Assembly: GCF_000156715.1 (NCBI RefSeq)
Contig: NZ_DS999314.1
Coordinates: forward strand, 157,540 to 221,539
DNA: 64,000 nucleotides
DNA from: Francisella philomiragia subsp. philomiragia ATCC 25015
Lineage (GTDB): Bacteria > Pseudomonadota > Gammaproteobacteria > Francisellales > Francisellaceae
Reading direction: 5' to 3'
A program made the position numbers and the translations under genes. Below are positions 39,074 through 47,537 of the stretch, piece after piece. Numbering within the stretch: the stretch's first letter is position 1; the number at the start of each line of letters is the position of its first letter. The notes beneath the pieces were generated by a model. It was not told where the DNA came from and searched no databases. It was given only the letters and a program-made list of their open reading frames with translations.

Positions 39074-40531
39074 TTATAACTTATACATTTTGATAAAGTT
39101 TGCGACAACGCCATTTGTCCAACCGAAGCCATCTTGTACTATATACTCGCCACCACCAGCATTTGCTTTAGGATTGACTACATCATATTTTTCACGGATC
39201 TTTCCAGTTTCTTTAAATTTTTCATTAACTGTATTTACAAATCTTTTAGCAATAGTTTCTGCAAGCTTGTCAAAACCATAATTTCTTAAACCTATAACAG
39301 CTTCAAAATGTAATGGCGCCCAGCCATTTGGAGAATCCCATTGTTGAGAAGTATTTAAAGTGGTTGTAATAAGTCCATGCTCTGTTAGAAATTGATTTTC
39401 TATAACCTTAGCTACCTTTATAGCTTGTTCTTGAGTGGCTATATTTAAAAATAGTGGTGTCACTCCTGCTAAGCTTGTAATGCTAGTAATTTTATTTGTC
39501 TTAGTATTTAGATCATAAAAAAAATCTTTTTCATTATCCCAAAAAGTATTTTGAATAAGTTTTTTTCTTTTTTCAGCTAACTCTAAATATTTAGTTGTTT
39601 TTTCTTGGTCTGAAATTTCAGTGAACCATTTACCTAATAGATTCTCTAATCCATATAGATAGCTATTTAAATCAATAGGTAGAATATCTGTTGTTTGAAT
39701 AGTACTAAAATCATTTGTATTAGCAAACCAACGACTAGAAAAATCCCACCCAGATTCACAAGCTGTACGGATGTTACGATAGAAGTCCGATTTGTTTGCT
39801 ATATTTTGCGCATGCTCAATATCTTCGCGATATGATTCTGGTCTAGGGGTGGCAGACTCATCCCAATATCTATTTAAACCGTTTACATTTCTTTGAGTAT
39901 TCATCCAAAATGAGTATTCTTTTTCTAAAGATGGTAAATATTTTTCAATAGCGGAAATACCTAGCTCTTGATATAAGATATTTACGATTAAGTAAAATAG
40001 AGGTGGTTGCGAACGAGTTAGATAATATTTTCTATTTGCATTTGGTACAAAGCCAACAGTATCTATCAAATATGCAAAGTTATCTGCAATATCTTTAATC
40101 ATCTGTATTTCGCCATCAACTCGTAAACCTTCACAGGTAAAATAGCAGTCCCAATAATAAACCTCTCTAAACCTTCCACCAGGGATTATATAAGGTTTTG
40201 GAAGTGCTATAAGAGAACTTAGTGAGTCTTTTTCATCTGATGATTGATGTAAAAAATGCCACATTTGTTTTATGTATTGTTGTAGTGATATTTCTTTGCT
40301 ATTATCAAAAGTTTTTTCTGATACTGGAGGATAAAAGTTATTCTCAACAAAAGTTTTAAGATCAAAATCAACAATGTCTTTGAGTTTTTTGTAATCATCT
40401 AAGATATCTTCAGGAGATCTTTTAGGAGTCATATCGACAAAGTATTTTGAGTCGTTAAAACATGGTTTTAATTGAACTGCTTCAAAAAGTTCACCTGATA
40501 GTTGTATTAGCTGTTCTTGATTATTAGACAT
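39074..40531 (-). CDS. treA: Alpha,alpha-trehalase (GH37)
   Basis: Hydrolyses trehalose to two glucose molecules. The 485-residue protein carries both trehalase signatures: PGGRFREVYYWDCY at residues 117-130 and QWDSPNGWAPLH near 396-407. SRPPLF-type SQPPLFYLIV and ESGWDFSSRWF are further GH37 blocks, and GGGEYIVQDGFGWTNGV closes the catalytic domain. No signal peptide is seen, so it is probably cytoplasmic, like TreF of E. coli rather than the periplasmic TreA; the symbol is used for the family. The preceding MFS gene ends 2 bp before the start codon, so the two form one operon. Confidence 0.93.
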   Translation of the reverse strand: MSNNQEQLIQLSGELFEAVQLKPCFNDSKYFVDMTPKRSPEDILDDYKKLKDIVDFDLKTFVENNFYPPVSEKTFDNSKEISLQQYIKQMWHFLHQSSDEKDSLSSLIALPKPYIIPGGRFREVYYWDCYFTCEGLRVDGEIQMIKDIADNFAYLIDTVGFVPNANRKYYLTRSQPPLFYLIVNILYQELGISAIEKYLPSLEKEYSFWMNTQRNVNGLNRYWDESATPRPESYREDIEHAQNIANKSDFYRNIRTACESGWDFSSRWFANTNDFSTIQTTDILPIDLNSYLYGLENLLGKWFTEISDQEKTTKYLELAEKRKKLIQNTFWDNEKDFFYDLNTKTNKITSITSLAGVTPLFLNIATQEQAIKVAKVIENQFLTEHGLITTTLNTSQQWDSPNGWAPLHFEAVIGLRNYGFDKLAETIAKRFVNTVNEKFKETGKIREKYDVVNPKANAGGGEYIVQDGFGWTNGVVANFIKMYKL

Positions 40532-40533
40532 AA

Positions 40534-41742
40534 TTATTTATTCCTATGAAGTTTAGCATAAGGGGGTATTAATAGTACTAAAAGTGCTATAGGTATAAGT
40601 ACGCAGTAAAATGCGGTTACGCCACCAAAGTGTGCAAATATTTCACTAATTATCCTAGAACCAATAGTACCACCTAGAGCAGAAAATATGATTATTAAAC
40701 CAGCCATAGCACTTTGTAAGTTTTCAGGTTGGCTACTAAGAATGCTCGAACATAGTGTTGGATATATTGGAGCCATAAAAAAACCAATCATAGGAAACAA
40801 TAAGGCTATAACTACAGCTAAATAAGAATCTGTTTGATTAGTATCTATTAGTTTAGATAGTTGTAAGGTTGATACTATTAATATTCCACAGCATATAAGA
40901 CCTATGATAATAATTACTTTCCAGTCAATCTTTTTCATTATGAAGCCAAAAGTGATTCTACCAGCAGCTATGCTTAAAGCAAAAATACTTGCCATAAAGA
41001 CACTGGTTGATGTAGAAAGGTGAAGTACTCTAGTGTTAAATGTTGGAAGCCAAGATTGTACACCTTGTTCGATAAATACATAAAAAAATACACTAATTAT
41101 AAATAACATCACAATTGGTAGTTTTATGAGTTTTAGCATACTTAAAGTATCTGCTAGAAAATTAGAATTTTTAGATGTTTGTACTGCTGATTCATCAAGT
41201 TTGGTAAATAAAAGTAGCAAAAATGCAACTAAGCATAAGCCAGCTAATAACCAGTATGTGCCAAGCCAGTTACCAAAATGAATAAATATGCTAAATACAA
41301 AAAAACATAATACAACACCTATCTGAAAGACTCCTTCTAATAAACTCATTAAGCTAGCATGTGCTTTTGAGTCATTGGTAATTAATCCAACAGTTGAGTA
41401 TACAGATACCTTAATAAGAGCAAAAGCTACTCCTATTAAGATAAATAGTAGTTTAGCTGTTAAAAAGCTATCTAAAGTAGCCATAGCAATACAACCAGTA
41501 GCTATTATTATAAGTCCTGTTAGCATGGCATTTTTATAACCAAATCTTGGTATAAATGAACAAATGGCAAATGAAACTATTGCTATAGTAAGATCTTTAC
41601 ATGCTTCAAGAATACTTGCTTGAACTTCTGTGACTTGATAGTGAGTAACTGATTGTAGAATCACAATACCAACACTATTAAGTAAAATAGCACTAATAAA
41701 GAAAATGAGAAATAGCGAAAGTTTAAGTTGAAAATATTTCAT
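40534..41742 (-). CDS. MFS transporter, probably sugar-linked
   Basis: A 402-residue major facilitator protein with twelve predicted helices. It reads through to trehalase with only a 2-bp gap, so uptake of trehalose or another glucoside, or export of glucose, is a reasonable inference. No motif fixes the substrate; the helix pattern and the EGVFQIGVVLCFF and GFFMAPIYPTLCSSIL segments recall the FucP/oligosaccharide-type MFS proteins. The gene is divergent from anmK across about 175 bp. The start (ATG at 41742) is followed directly by a lysine- and phenylalanine-rich tail and the first helix. Confidence 0.78.
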   Translation of the reverse strand: MKYFQLKLSLFLIFFISAILLNSVGIVILQSVTHYQVTEVQASILEACKDLTIAIVSFAICSFIPRFGYKNAMLTGLIIIATGCIAMATLDSFLTAKLLFILIGVAFALIKVSVYSTVGLITNDSKAHASLMSLLEGVFQIGVVLCFFVFSIFIHFGNWLGTYWLLAGLCLVAFLLLLFTKLDESAVQTSKNSNFLADTLSMLKLIKLPIVMLFIISVFFYVFIEQGVQSWLPTFNTRVLHLSTSTSVFMASIFALSIAAGRITFGFIMKKIDWKVIIIIGLICCGILIVSTLQLSKLIDTNQTDSYLAVVIALLFPMIGFFMAPIYPTLCSSILSSQPENLQSAMAGLIIIFSALGGTIGSRIISEIFAHFGGVTAFYCVLIPIALLVLLIPPYAKLHRNK

Positions 41743-41917
41743 ATGATTAACAAAAAATTGTTTCTAACTTTAGGATAAACAAAGTTATATATGTAAACAA
41801 GTCTAAGAAAGAGTAATTCTAAAAAGTAATAGGACTTCAAAAATTGAAATAATCAGTGTTTGTGAATTAGCCAGTGGGTTATAATAAAATTAAGATTTTA
41901 CTATTGGGATGGTAATG

Positions 41918-43063
41918 ATGAATAAGTATAAATACTGTATTGGAATTATGTCTGGAACTTCACTGGATGGAATTGATGTAGCTTTATGTAAGATTCGAGG
42001 ATATGGATTAAACACAGATATTAAACTTTTAGACTTTAAGACTTATTCTTACTCTAATAATTTATTAAATGATATTAATCAGTCTTTAGATTTAACAAAA
42101 AGTAATGCGCAGCTATTATGTAGTCTTAATTTTAAGCTTGGAATTGAATATGCTAATGCTGTAAGGAAGTTAGTAGCTGTAAATAACCTAAAATTAGAAG
42201 ATATCGCGTTCATAGCTAGTCATGGGCAGACTATATATCACCAAGCAAAAAATGAAGATGGATTTATTAAATCATCATTACAGTTGGGTGATGCTGCGAC
42301 GATAGCTTATGAATGTCGAACAACAGTGGTGTCAAATTTTAGAGCGGGAGATATTGCAGCTGGAGGAGATGGAGCACCATTGGTACCATATGTCGACTAT
42401 ATTCTTTATAGTGATAAAAATAAATCACGTGCTCTACATAATATTGGTGGAATAGCCAATACTACAATTATCCCTAAAAATGCAAATATCAATGATATAT
42501 ATGCATTTGATACTGGTCCAGGTAACATGATGATAAATAGGGCAATGGAGGTTTTGTTTAATCGAGATTATGATAAAGATGGCGAAATAGCAGCCTCTGG
42601 GATAGTTATTGTAGATATGTTGCAAGAGCTTTTGCAAAATCCATATTTAGCTCAGAAGCCACCAAAATCAACAGGTAGAGAGCTTTTTGGTATTGAATAT
42701 ACGGATTATATTCTTGATAAATATAAGCAAAGCAGTCCTAAAGATATAGTCCATACACTAACTATATTTACAGCAGAGAGTATAATTAAAGCTTATAGAG
42801 ATTTTGTATTTGAGAAAGTTAAGCTTGATCAAATAATTTTCACTGGAGGAGGAGCGTATAATAAGTTTCTGATAGAAACTATTAAAAAATTAGTCAAAAC
42901 TGAAGTCTTAACATTTGAAGATATTGGTCATAATAGTGACGCAAAAGAAGCCATAGCCTTTGCTGTGCTAGGAAATGAAACTCTTAACCATAGCTATAAT
43001 AATCTCCCATCGGCAACAGGTGCAAAAGATAGAGTGATATTGGGGCAGATAAACATCTATTAG
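41918..43063 (+). CDS. anmK: Anhydro-N-acetylmuramic acid kinase
   Basis: Opens and phosphorylates 1,6-anhydro-MurNAc from recycled peptidoglycan, giving MurNAc-6-phosphate. The 381-residue ASKHA-fold protein has CIGIMSGTSLDGIDVAL near the start and ASHGQTIYHQ. NFRAGDIAAGGDGAPLVPYVD has the catalytic Asp, LHNIGGIANTT is also present, and IFTGGGAYNKFL is the adenosine motif. Three in-frame ATGs (41909, 41915, 41918) compete; I take the last, which leaves room for the GGGATGG ribosome site. In F. novicida anmK flanks the pathogenicity island in the same way, and here pdpD starts 80 bp after it. Confidence 0.94.
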   Translation: MNKYKYCIGIMSGTSLDGIDVALCKIRGYGLNTDIKLLDFKTYSYSNNLLNDINQSLDLTKSNAQLLCSLNFKLGIEYANAVRKLVAVNNLKLEDIAFIASHGQTIYHQAKNEDGFIKSSLQLGDAATIAYECRTTVVSNFRAGDIAAGGDGAPLVPYVDYILYSDKNKSRALHNIGGIANTTIIPKNANINDIYAFDTGPGNMMINRAMEVLFNRDYDKDGEIAASGIVIVDMLQELLQNPYLAQKPPKSTGRELFGIEYTDYILDKYKQSSPKDIVHTLTIFTAESIIKAYRDFVFEKVKLDQIIFTGGGAYNKFLIETIKKLVKTEVLTFEDIGHNSDAKEAIAFAVLGNETLNHSYNNLPSATGAKDRVILGQINIY

Positions 43064-43067
43064 AAGT

Positions 43068-43108
43068 GCTGTAAAATAATTTAATTAGTAGCAAGGTTCA
43101 TGTAAAAA
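43068..43108 (+). promoter_or_regulatory. Predicted FPI promoter and activator motif before pdpD
   Basis: GCTGTAAAA at 43068-43076 is followed after 23 nt by ATGTAAAA (from 43100), with TAAAAA at 43103-43108 as a possible extended -10. The motif ends 67 nt before the pdpD ATG. The same motif, with the same spacing to ATGTA and to the start codon, precedes iglA and pdpA. FPI genes are known to be activated by MglA-SspA with PigR, and this could be their response element, but I have not matched it to a published consensus. Confidence 0.6.
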
Positions 43109-43143
43109 TAACAAATACAGATGTTTTGTTGTTTGGGGTTTAC

Positions 43144-46100
43144 ATGGCTGAAGATATTAACGATATATTATATGATACTGATGATCTAAAAAAAGAAAAG
43201 GTTAATGGAGGCTTTTTTGATTTTATAAAAGCATGGTTTTATAATGACATTGAAAGGCATATGTTTTTTGAGGATGAGATTATTGTTGCTCAAAAATTAA
43301 AAACAATAGATGTCATGGCTAATACTTATGCTGTAGAAAGAAAAAAATATTTTGAAAAATTTTTGAAGGACTCGCATAAACAAAAAGGAATTCTTACAAG
43401 AATTAAAGATAGAGATTTTGCTTTTTATAAAGATCCTACTAGAGTTAAACTGTGGAGTAGTATTACTGATACAGAAGTTTATAATTTTTTCATAAAATCA
43501 AGTGTCAACCAGATGCTTGGTGGTGGAAATGTAGCGCAATTAACTTCACTGCCAAAATTTAAGTTTAATGCTAAATTAACAGCGTCTATTAATAGTGAAA
43601 ATGCTTCAGCTGCTGCGAGTCTTGTTGCTGCGGGTGAAAAAAGCTTTATGGGTAGCTCTTGTATAAATATCTGGTCTAATTTACCTATATTCGATAGTGA
43701 AAGAGGAGATGTTAAATCATTTATACCTCTATACCTTAGAATGAGTGGTAAAGCATCATCAGCAATGTTTAGTTACAATGTTGATATTAGTGCAAATACA
43801 AGTAAGTTGAACTTTACAGATTCGAAATCTTTGGAATTGCTAGATAATTTTAAAGGGAATGTGAATCTTAAACTAGTAACAGCAAAAGGCTCAAAAGAAG
43901 CTAAGAGCTTTGTTTATACACCTAAATTTAAAGAAGACTATAAACTTTTGAATGAATTAGGCTTTGTTTTGAATACCCCTGATGGTTCATATAGATACTT
44001 AGTTCCTAAAACTAGAGATGGTCTTGATTTAATTAGAGAGTATACATATCCTGAGATTGAGCAGATTTATTTTGGTAGAAGTGCACTCTCTGGTTATTCA
44101 AAAAGTAATTATGAAAAACAGAGCCTAGGTATTGAGAAAAATGGTGAAGGGCTCATGACTCTTGCGGTAAGTTCTAAAGATTATGAAAATCCATTAATTC
44201 AAGTAAAGACTTCTACTAACACTGCGAGCTTTGATCTTTTATCTGGCGAAATAAAAGGTAAGATTTTGGCAGATAATTTGATAGGTTTTGCAGATGCTAA
44301 AGGTTCTGTAAATAAGTTTAGAAATCAGGTTGATTCAATTATTAAAAAGAATATAGGTGAAAGTTATGAGTCACCTTTTAAGATACCAAACTTGTCTGAG
44401 TTTAGTGATATGGAGATTAAGGCAAGATTTGGACTATATTCTAAACAGTCAGCATCTAAGCTTAGAACGCTAAGAATTTCTATACCTATGACTACCAAGA
44501 TGTTAGATTTCAATCAAACATCTGGATCATATGATATAAAATCGGGGATGGGATATTCGATGGCTCAAAGAAATGATTTGAAAGGAGCTATTGCATATAA
44601 GCAAGGGTTATTAGAAAGCTCAGCACAGAGACTATTAACAGGTGAGAATTTAGATTTAAAGAATCAGTTGACATCAACAGCTAAAGATTTGACAAAAGAC
44701 TATGTTGATTTTGGTAATTATGCAAAGAACAAGGCTGGTTCGATGATGGAGAGTGTTTCAACTGCGGCCCAACAAGACTTTGATCTTGCTAAAACAACAG
44801 GAACAAGTGCATATGGAAGTGCTCAAAATATATTGTCTAGCATATATGATAAAGGGGGTACTTTTGATTCGATAATAGGGTCTCTAAGTGAAATATATAA
44901 GCTTAAAGGAAATCAGTTAACTAATATTGACTCTAATGAAATTCTTAATGTATTGTCAAAAAATTCCTCTTTAGCTAATTTATCTGGTAATGTTGGGGCG
45001 GATTTAAATGAGCTTAAGTCAAAGTTTAAAGACATTGCATCTTTAGATATAAAGAAAAAAGCTTCTGAGGCAATATTATCAACTAGTCAGCAACAGTATA
45101 ATCCTAGTTTTAATAAAGCCAAAACATTTAGTAGCCCGGATTCATTTTATGTCCAAGATACTCTGATTAACTACTCGCAGACTCTGAAAAAAGAAGAATT
45201 TAAAGATCAGATGTCTGTAATAAATGTAGTAGAGTTTGATGATAGTAGTGACTTACCTATATTATTTAATCTTTGTAAAATGATGACTAGTGAGTCAGGA
45301 AAGGAAGAAGCTAAAAATTTTCTTAGTAAAAAAGAAAATTCAGAAAAGACAAAACAATTTGTTGAATCTTTAGAAAATAGAGCAACTGTAATAAGTCCAG
45401 AATCAAATATTAGTTATACTTCAATAAATGTGTTGTGTAATAAAGGAGCTGGCTCTGTTATTACGGAAAATAATAAAGCATCCTCAGTTTCTTTGGGTTC
45501 TACTGTGAGTTTGGCAGAATTCAATAGAATGTACGCTCTTAATTCTAGAGTATCAAGGGTTGGTGCTTCTCCCCTTGAAGAATTATCAAGCTTCTCAACT
45601 AGAAAAAACAAGTATAAAGTAACATTTGAAGAGTACTTTACAAAGCTTACAGTTCAGCGATATATTGAAGTTATGGGTGTGGATGATGAAGCTGATTTCA
45701 TCAGGTCATTTGTATCACCAATGATGGAGTGTCAAAAGAAATTGCTAGATAATCTAGTGATTTTGAATAAAGAAGCTAAATGGAAGAGTAGCTCATCTTT
45801 TAAAAGTGTATTCTCAAGTAGTGATAACTTCAGTTTTACTGGATGGTTGAAAGATAGACTTCCTGGTTTTGATTTCGAATTATCTCAGGAGTATGCATAT
45901 TTTACAGGTTTAGTAATCAATTTTTCTATTGAAGAAGATAGTTCATCATCTGAAACAGTAATCAAACTTTGTAGTATTATCAGATCTTTAGATAAGCTTA
46001 CAAGAGGGTTCTATTTGCTATTAAGAAGAATGGCAAAAAATAGAAACTCAAGAGTTGGATCTCATGATGTTTCTGAAAGTCATCTTAATATGGTTAAGCA

Positions 46101-46878
46101 GATATTAACATCGTTATGTGAACCATATAAAAATTTTACACAAAAGGTCGAAGATACAGAACTCTTGTCTGCATTAGTTAATATGTTGAATTTTATGGAT
46201 AGTTTTGTTGAGGTACAAAGACTATGTGCTTCAATATGTGTACCTAGTGACTCTTTCTTTGCTTTAGTCAATGATAATAAAGACTTATTGAGAGATATTT
46301 GTTATACGGTTGAAAAAAGTGGAGTTACAGGAATTGTATTTGAATCAACTTTTAGTTATTCTTCAGAACTTTTTGGCTCAAATAATCAAGATATGAAACT
46401 TAACATTAAGAGTTCTTCTATTAAATCTAGTGATGGTAAAGTAAATGAGTTTACCAGCATTGATAGAGATGCTAATACTGAAGCTGTATTACAGAATATT
46501 TACGATAACATCGCTAAGCTTGATGAACAAGATTTAGACAGATTATTTAGAGGTTTTAGGATATTAAAACAAGAAAATTCAACAAATACTGATAAAACTG
46601 GTTTTAATATAGGATTAACATATGACCCAATAACTAATGATGTATCTATTGATGTTAATAAAGACAATGAAAACCTTTACTCATATAGCAATATGAGTAA
46701 AGATGAATACGTTAAGAAAATTAAAAATATCGTAGAGGCAAAAGTGGCGCTTAATCTTGGTTTTGAACATGAAGAAGTGAGAAGTTCGCAAGGATTTAGT
46801 GTTTTAGCAACAATACCTGCTAAAGGATATTCTATTGATGATTTAAATAGAGTTTATAGACCAATGATTTGGGTTTGA
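43144..46878 (+). CDS. pdpD: PdpD, FPI-encoded T6SS effector candidate
   Basis: A large protein of 1244 residues from the ATG at 43144, which has GGGG 5 bp upstream; a TTG at 43126 would add six residues. Position between anmK and iglA, on the iglABCD strand, is that of pdpD in the F. tularensis/novicida island. I see no signal peptide, membrane helix or catalytic motif. The sequence is rich in Ser, Lys and Asn, with a long middle part of predicted helices (about residues 480-660). In F. novicida PdpD is a substrate of the FPI system; it is truncated or lost in some F. tularensis type B strains. Here it is full length with no frameshift. It ends 83 bp before iglA, where a second promoter is likely. 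Confidence 0.85.
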   Translation: MAEDINDILYDTDDLKKEKVNGGFFDFIKAWFYNDIERHMFFEDEIIVAQKLKTIDVMANTYAVERKKYFEKFLKDSHKQKGILTRIKDRDFAFYKDPTRVKLWSSITDTEVYNFFIKSSVNQMLGGGNVAQLTSLPKFKFNAKLTASINSENASAAASLVAAGEKSFMGSSCINIWSNLPIFDSERGDVKSFIPLYLRMSGKASSAMFSYNVDISANTSKLNFTDSKSLELLDNFKGNVNLKLVTAKGSKEAKSFVYTPKFKEDYKLLNELGFVLNTPDGSYRYLVPKTRDGLDLIREYTYPEIEQIYFGRSALSGYSKSNYEKQSLGIEKNGEGLMTLAVSSKDYENPLIQVKTSTNTASFDLLSGEIKGKILADNLIGFADAKGSVNKFRNQVDSIIKKNIGESYESPFKIPNLSEFSDMEIKARFGLYSKQSASKLRTLRISIPMTTKMLDFNQTSGSYDIKSGMGYSMAQRNDLKGAIAYKQGLLESSAQRLLTGENLDLKNQLTSTAKDLTKDYVDFGNYAKNKAGSMMESVSTAAQQDFDLAKTTGTSAYGSAQNILSSIYDKGGTFDSIIGSLSEIYKLKGNQLTNIDSNEILNVLSKNSSLANLSGNVGADLNELKSKFKDIASLDIKKKASEAILSTSQQQYNPSFNKAKTFSSPDSFYVQDTLINYSQTLKKEEFKDQMSVINVVEFDDSSDLPILFNLCKMMTSESGKEEAKNFLSKKENSEKTKQFVESLENRATVISPESNISYTSINVLCNKGAGSVITENNKASSVSLGSTVSLAEFNRMYALNSRVSRVGASPLEELSSFSTRKNKYKVTFEEYFTKLTVQRYIEVMGVDDEADFIRSFVSPMMECQKKLLDNLVILNKEAKWKSSSSFKSVFSSSDNFSFTGWLKDRLPGFDFELSQEYAYFTGLVINFSIEEDSSSSETVIKLCSIIRSLDKLTRGFYLLLRRMAKNRNSRVGSHDVSESHLNMVKQILTSLCEPYKNFTQKVEDTELLSALVNMLNFMDSFVEVQRLCASICVPSDSFFALVNDNKDLLRDICYTVEKSGVTGIVFESTFSYSSELFGSNNQDMKLNIKSSSIKSSDGKVNEFTSIDRDANTEAVLQNIYDNIAKLDEQDLDRLFRGFRILKQENSTNTDKTGFNIGLTYDPITNDVSIDVNKDNENLYSYSNMSKDEYVKKIKNIVEAKVALNLGFEHEEVRSSQGFSVLATIPAKGYSIDDLNRVYRPMIWV

Positions 46879-46883
46879 TTTTA

Positions 46884-46922
46884 GCTGTAGAAAGTATTGT
46901 TTTACAGCAGATGATAATGTAG
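46884..46922 (+). promoter_or_regulatory. Predicted FPI promoter before iglA, with inverted repeat
   Basis: GCTGTAGAA at 46884-46892 lies 69 nt before the iglA ATG and is followed after 24 nt by ATGTAG (46917). GATAAT at 46913-46918 is a good -10 candidate and TTGTTT at 46898-46903 lies near a -35 position. An inverted copy of the motif, TTTTACAGC, sits at 46900-46908, so the two arms form an 8-of-9 dyad. The pattern matches those before pdpD and pdpA, and would give iglABCD its own promoter in addition to read-through from pdpD. Confidence 0.6.
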
Positions 46923-46961
46923 TTTTTCTATTAGAAAGTTTTTAAACAGGAGATAGTGATA

Positions 46962-47525
46962 ATGGCAAAAAATAAGATTCCAAATTCAAGGTTGATGATA
47001 AACTATGAAACTAAGGTGGATGGAGTTCTAAAGAAAAAAGAATTACCTTACAGAGTTTTGGTAGTTGGTGATTTGTCAAAGGGAAGATCGGTAGATGCAA
47101 AAAAAGAGTTTACTGATAGAGCTGTTAGACGAGTAAATAATGGTGTTGATAGAGCCTTAGAAGATATGAATATATCTTTTGACTTTGAAGCTCCAAACTT
47201 TGTTTCAAAAGATCCTAGTAATCTAAAAGTTAATTATAGAATCCAAAGTGTAAAAGATTTTAAACCTGATGCTGTTGCTAAAAAAGTTCCAGAAATCAGA
47301 GCACTACTCGAAATGAAAGAGATATTAGCATCTTTTGCTAAGGATATTGAAAATAATCGCAATCTTAAAAAGACTATAGATATGATTTTTTCAGATAATA
47401 ATGAGCTAGAAGCTTTAAAGAGTAAGATTCCTGCTTTAACAAACTATACGATTAAAGATTCTGATGATGCAGAAGCTGTAGAATCTCAAGAGTCAAGCAA
47501 TCAAAAGACAATAGAGGATAAATAG
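46962..47525 (+). CDS. iglA: IglA, T6SS contractile sheath small subunit (TssB)
   Basis: Forms the contractile outer sheath with IglB. I use the ATG at 46962, giving MAKNKIPNSRLMINYET (187 residues); it has GGAGA 7 bp upstream. An earlier GTG at 46956 would remove that spacing. ELPYRVLVVGDLSKGR is the TssB-family block, and NNGVDRALEDMNISFDF follows. The helix near residues 103-122 (VPEIRALLEMKEILASFAKD) is the part shown in Francisella to bind IglB. The protein looks nearly the same as in F. tularensis, differing mainly in the C-terminal tail. iglB starts 12 bp later. Confidence 0.97.
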   Translation: MAKNKIPNSRLMINYETKVDGVLKKKELPYRVLVVGDLSKGRSVDAKKEFTDRAVRRVNNGVDRALEDMNISFDFEAPNFVSKDPSNLKVNYRIQSVKDFKPDAVAKKVPEIRALLEMKEILASFAKDIENNRNLKKTIDMIFSDNNELEALKSKIPALTNYTIKDSDDAEAVESQESSNQKTIEDK

Positions 47526-47537
47526 GAGAATTTTAGA

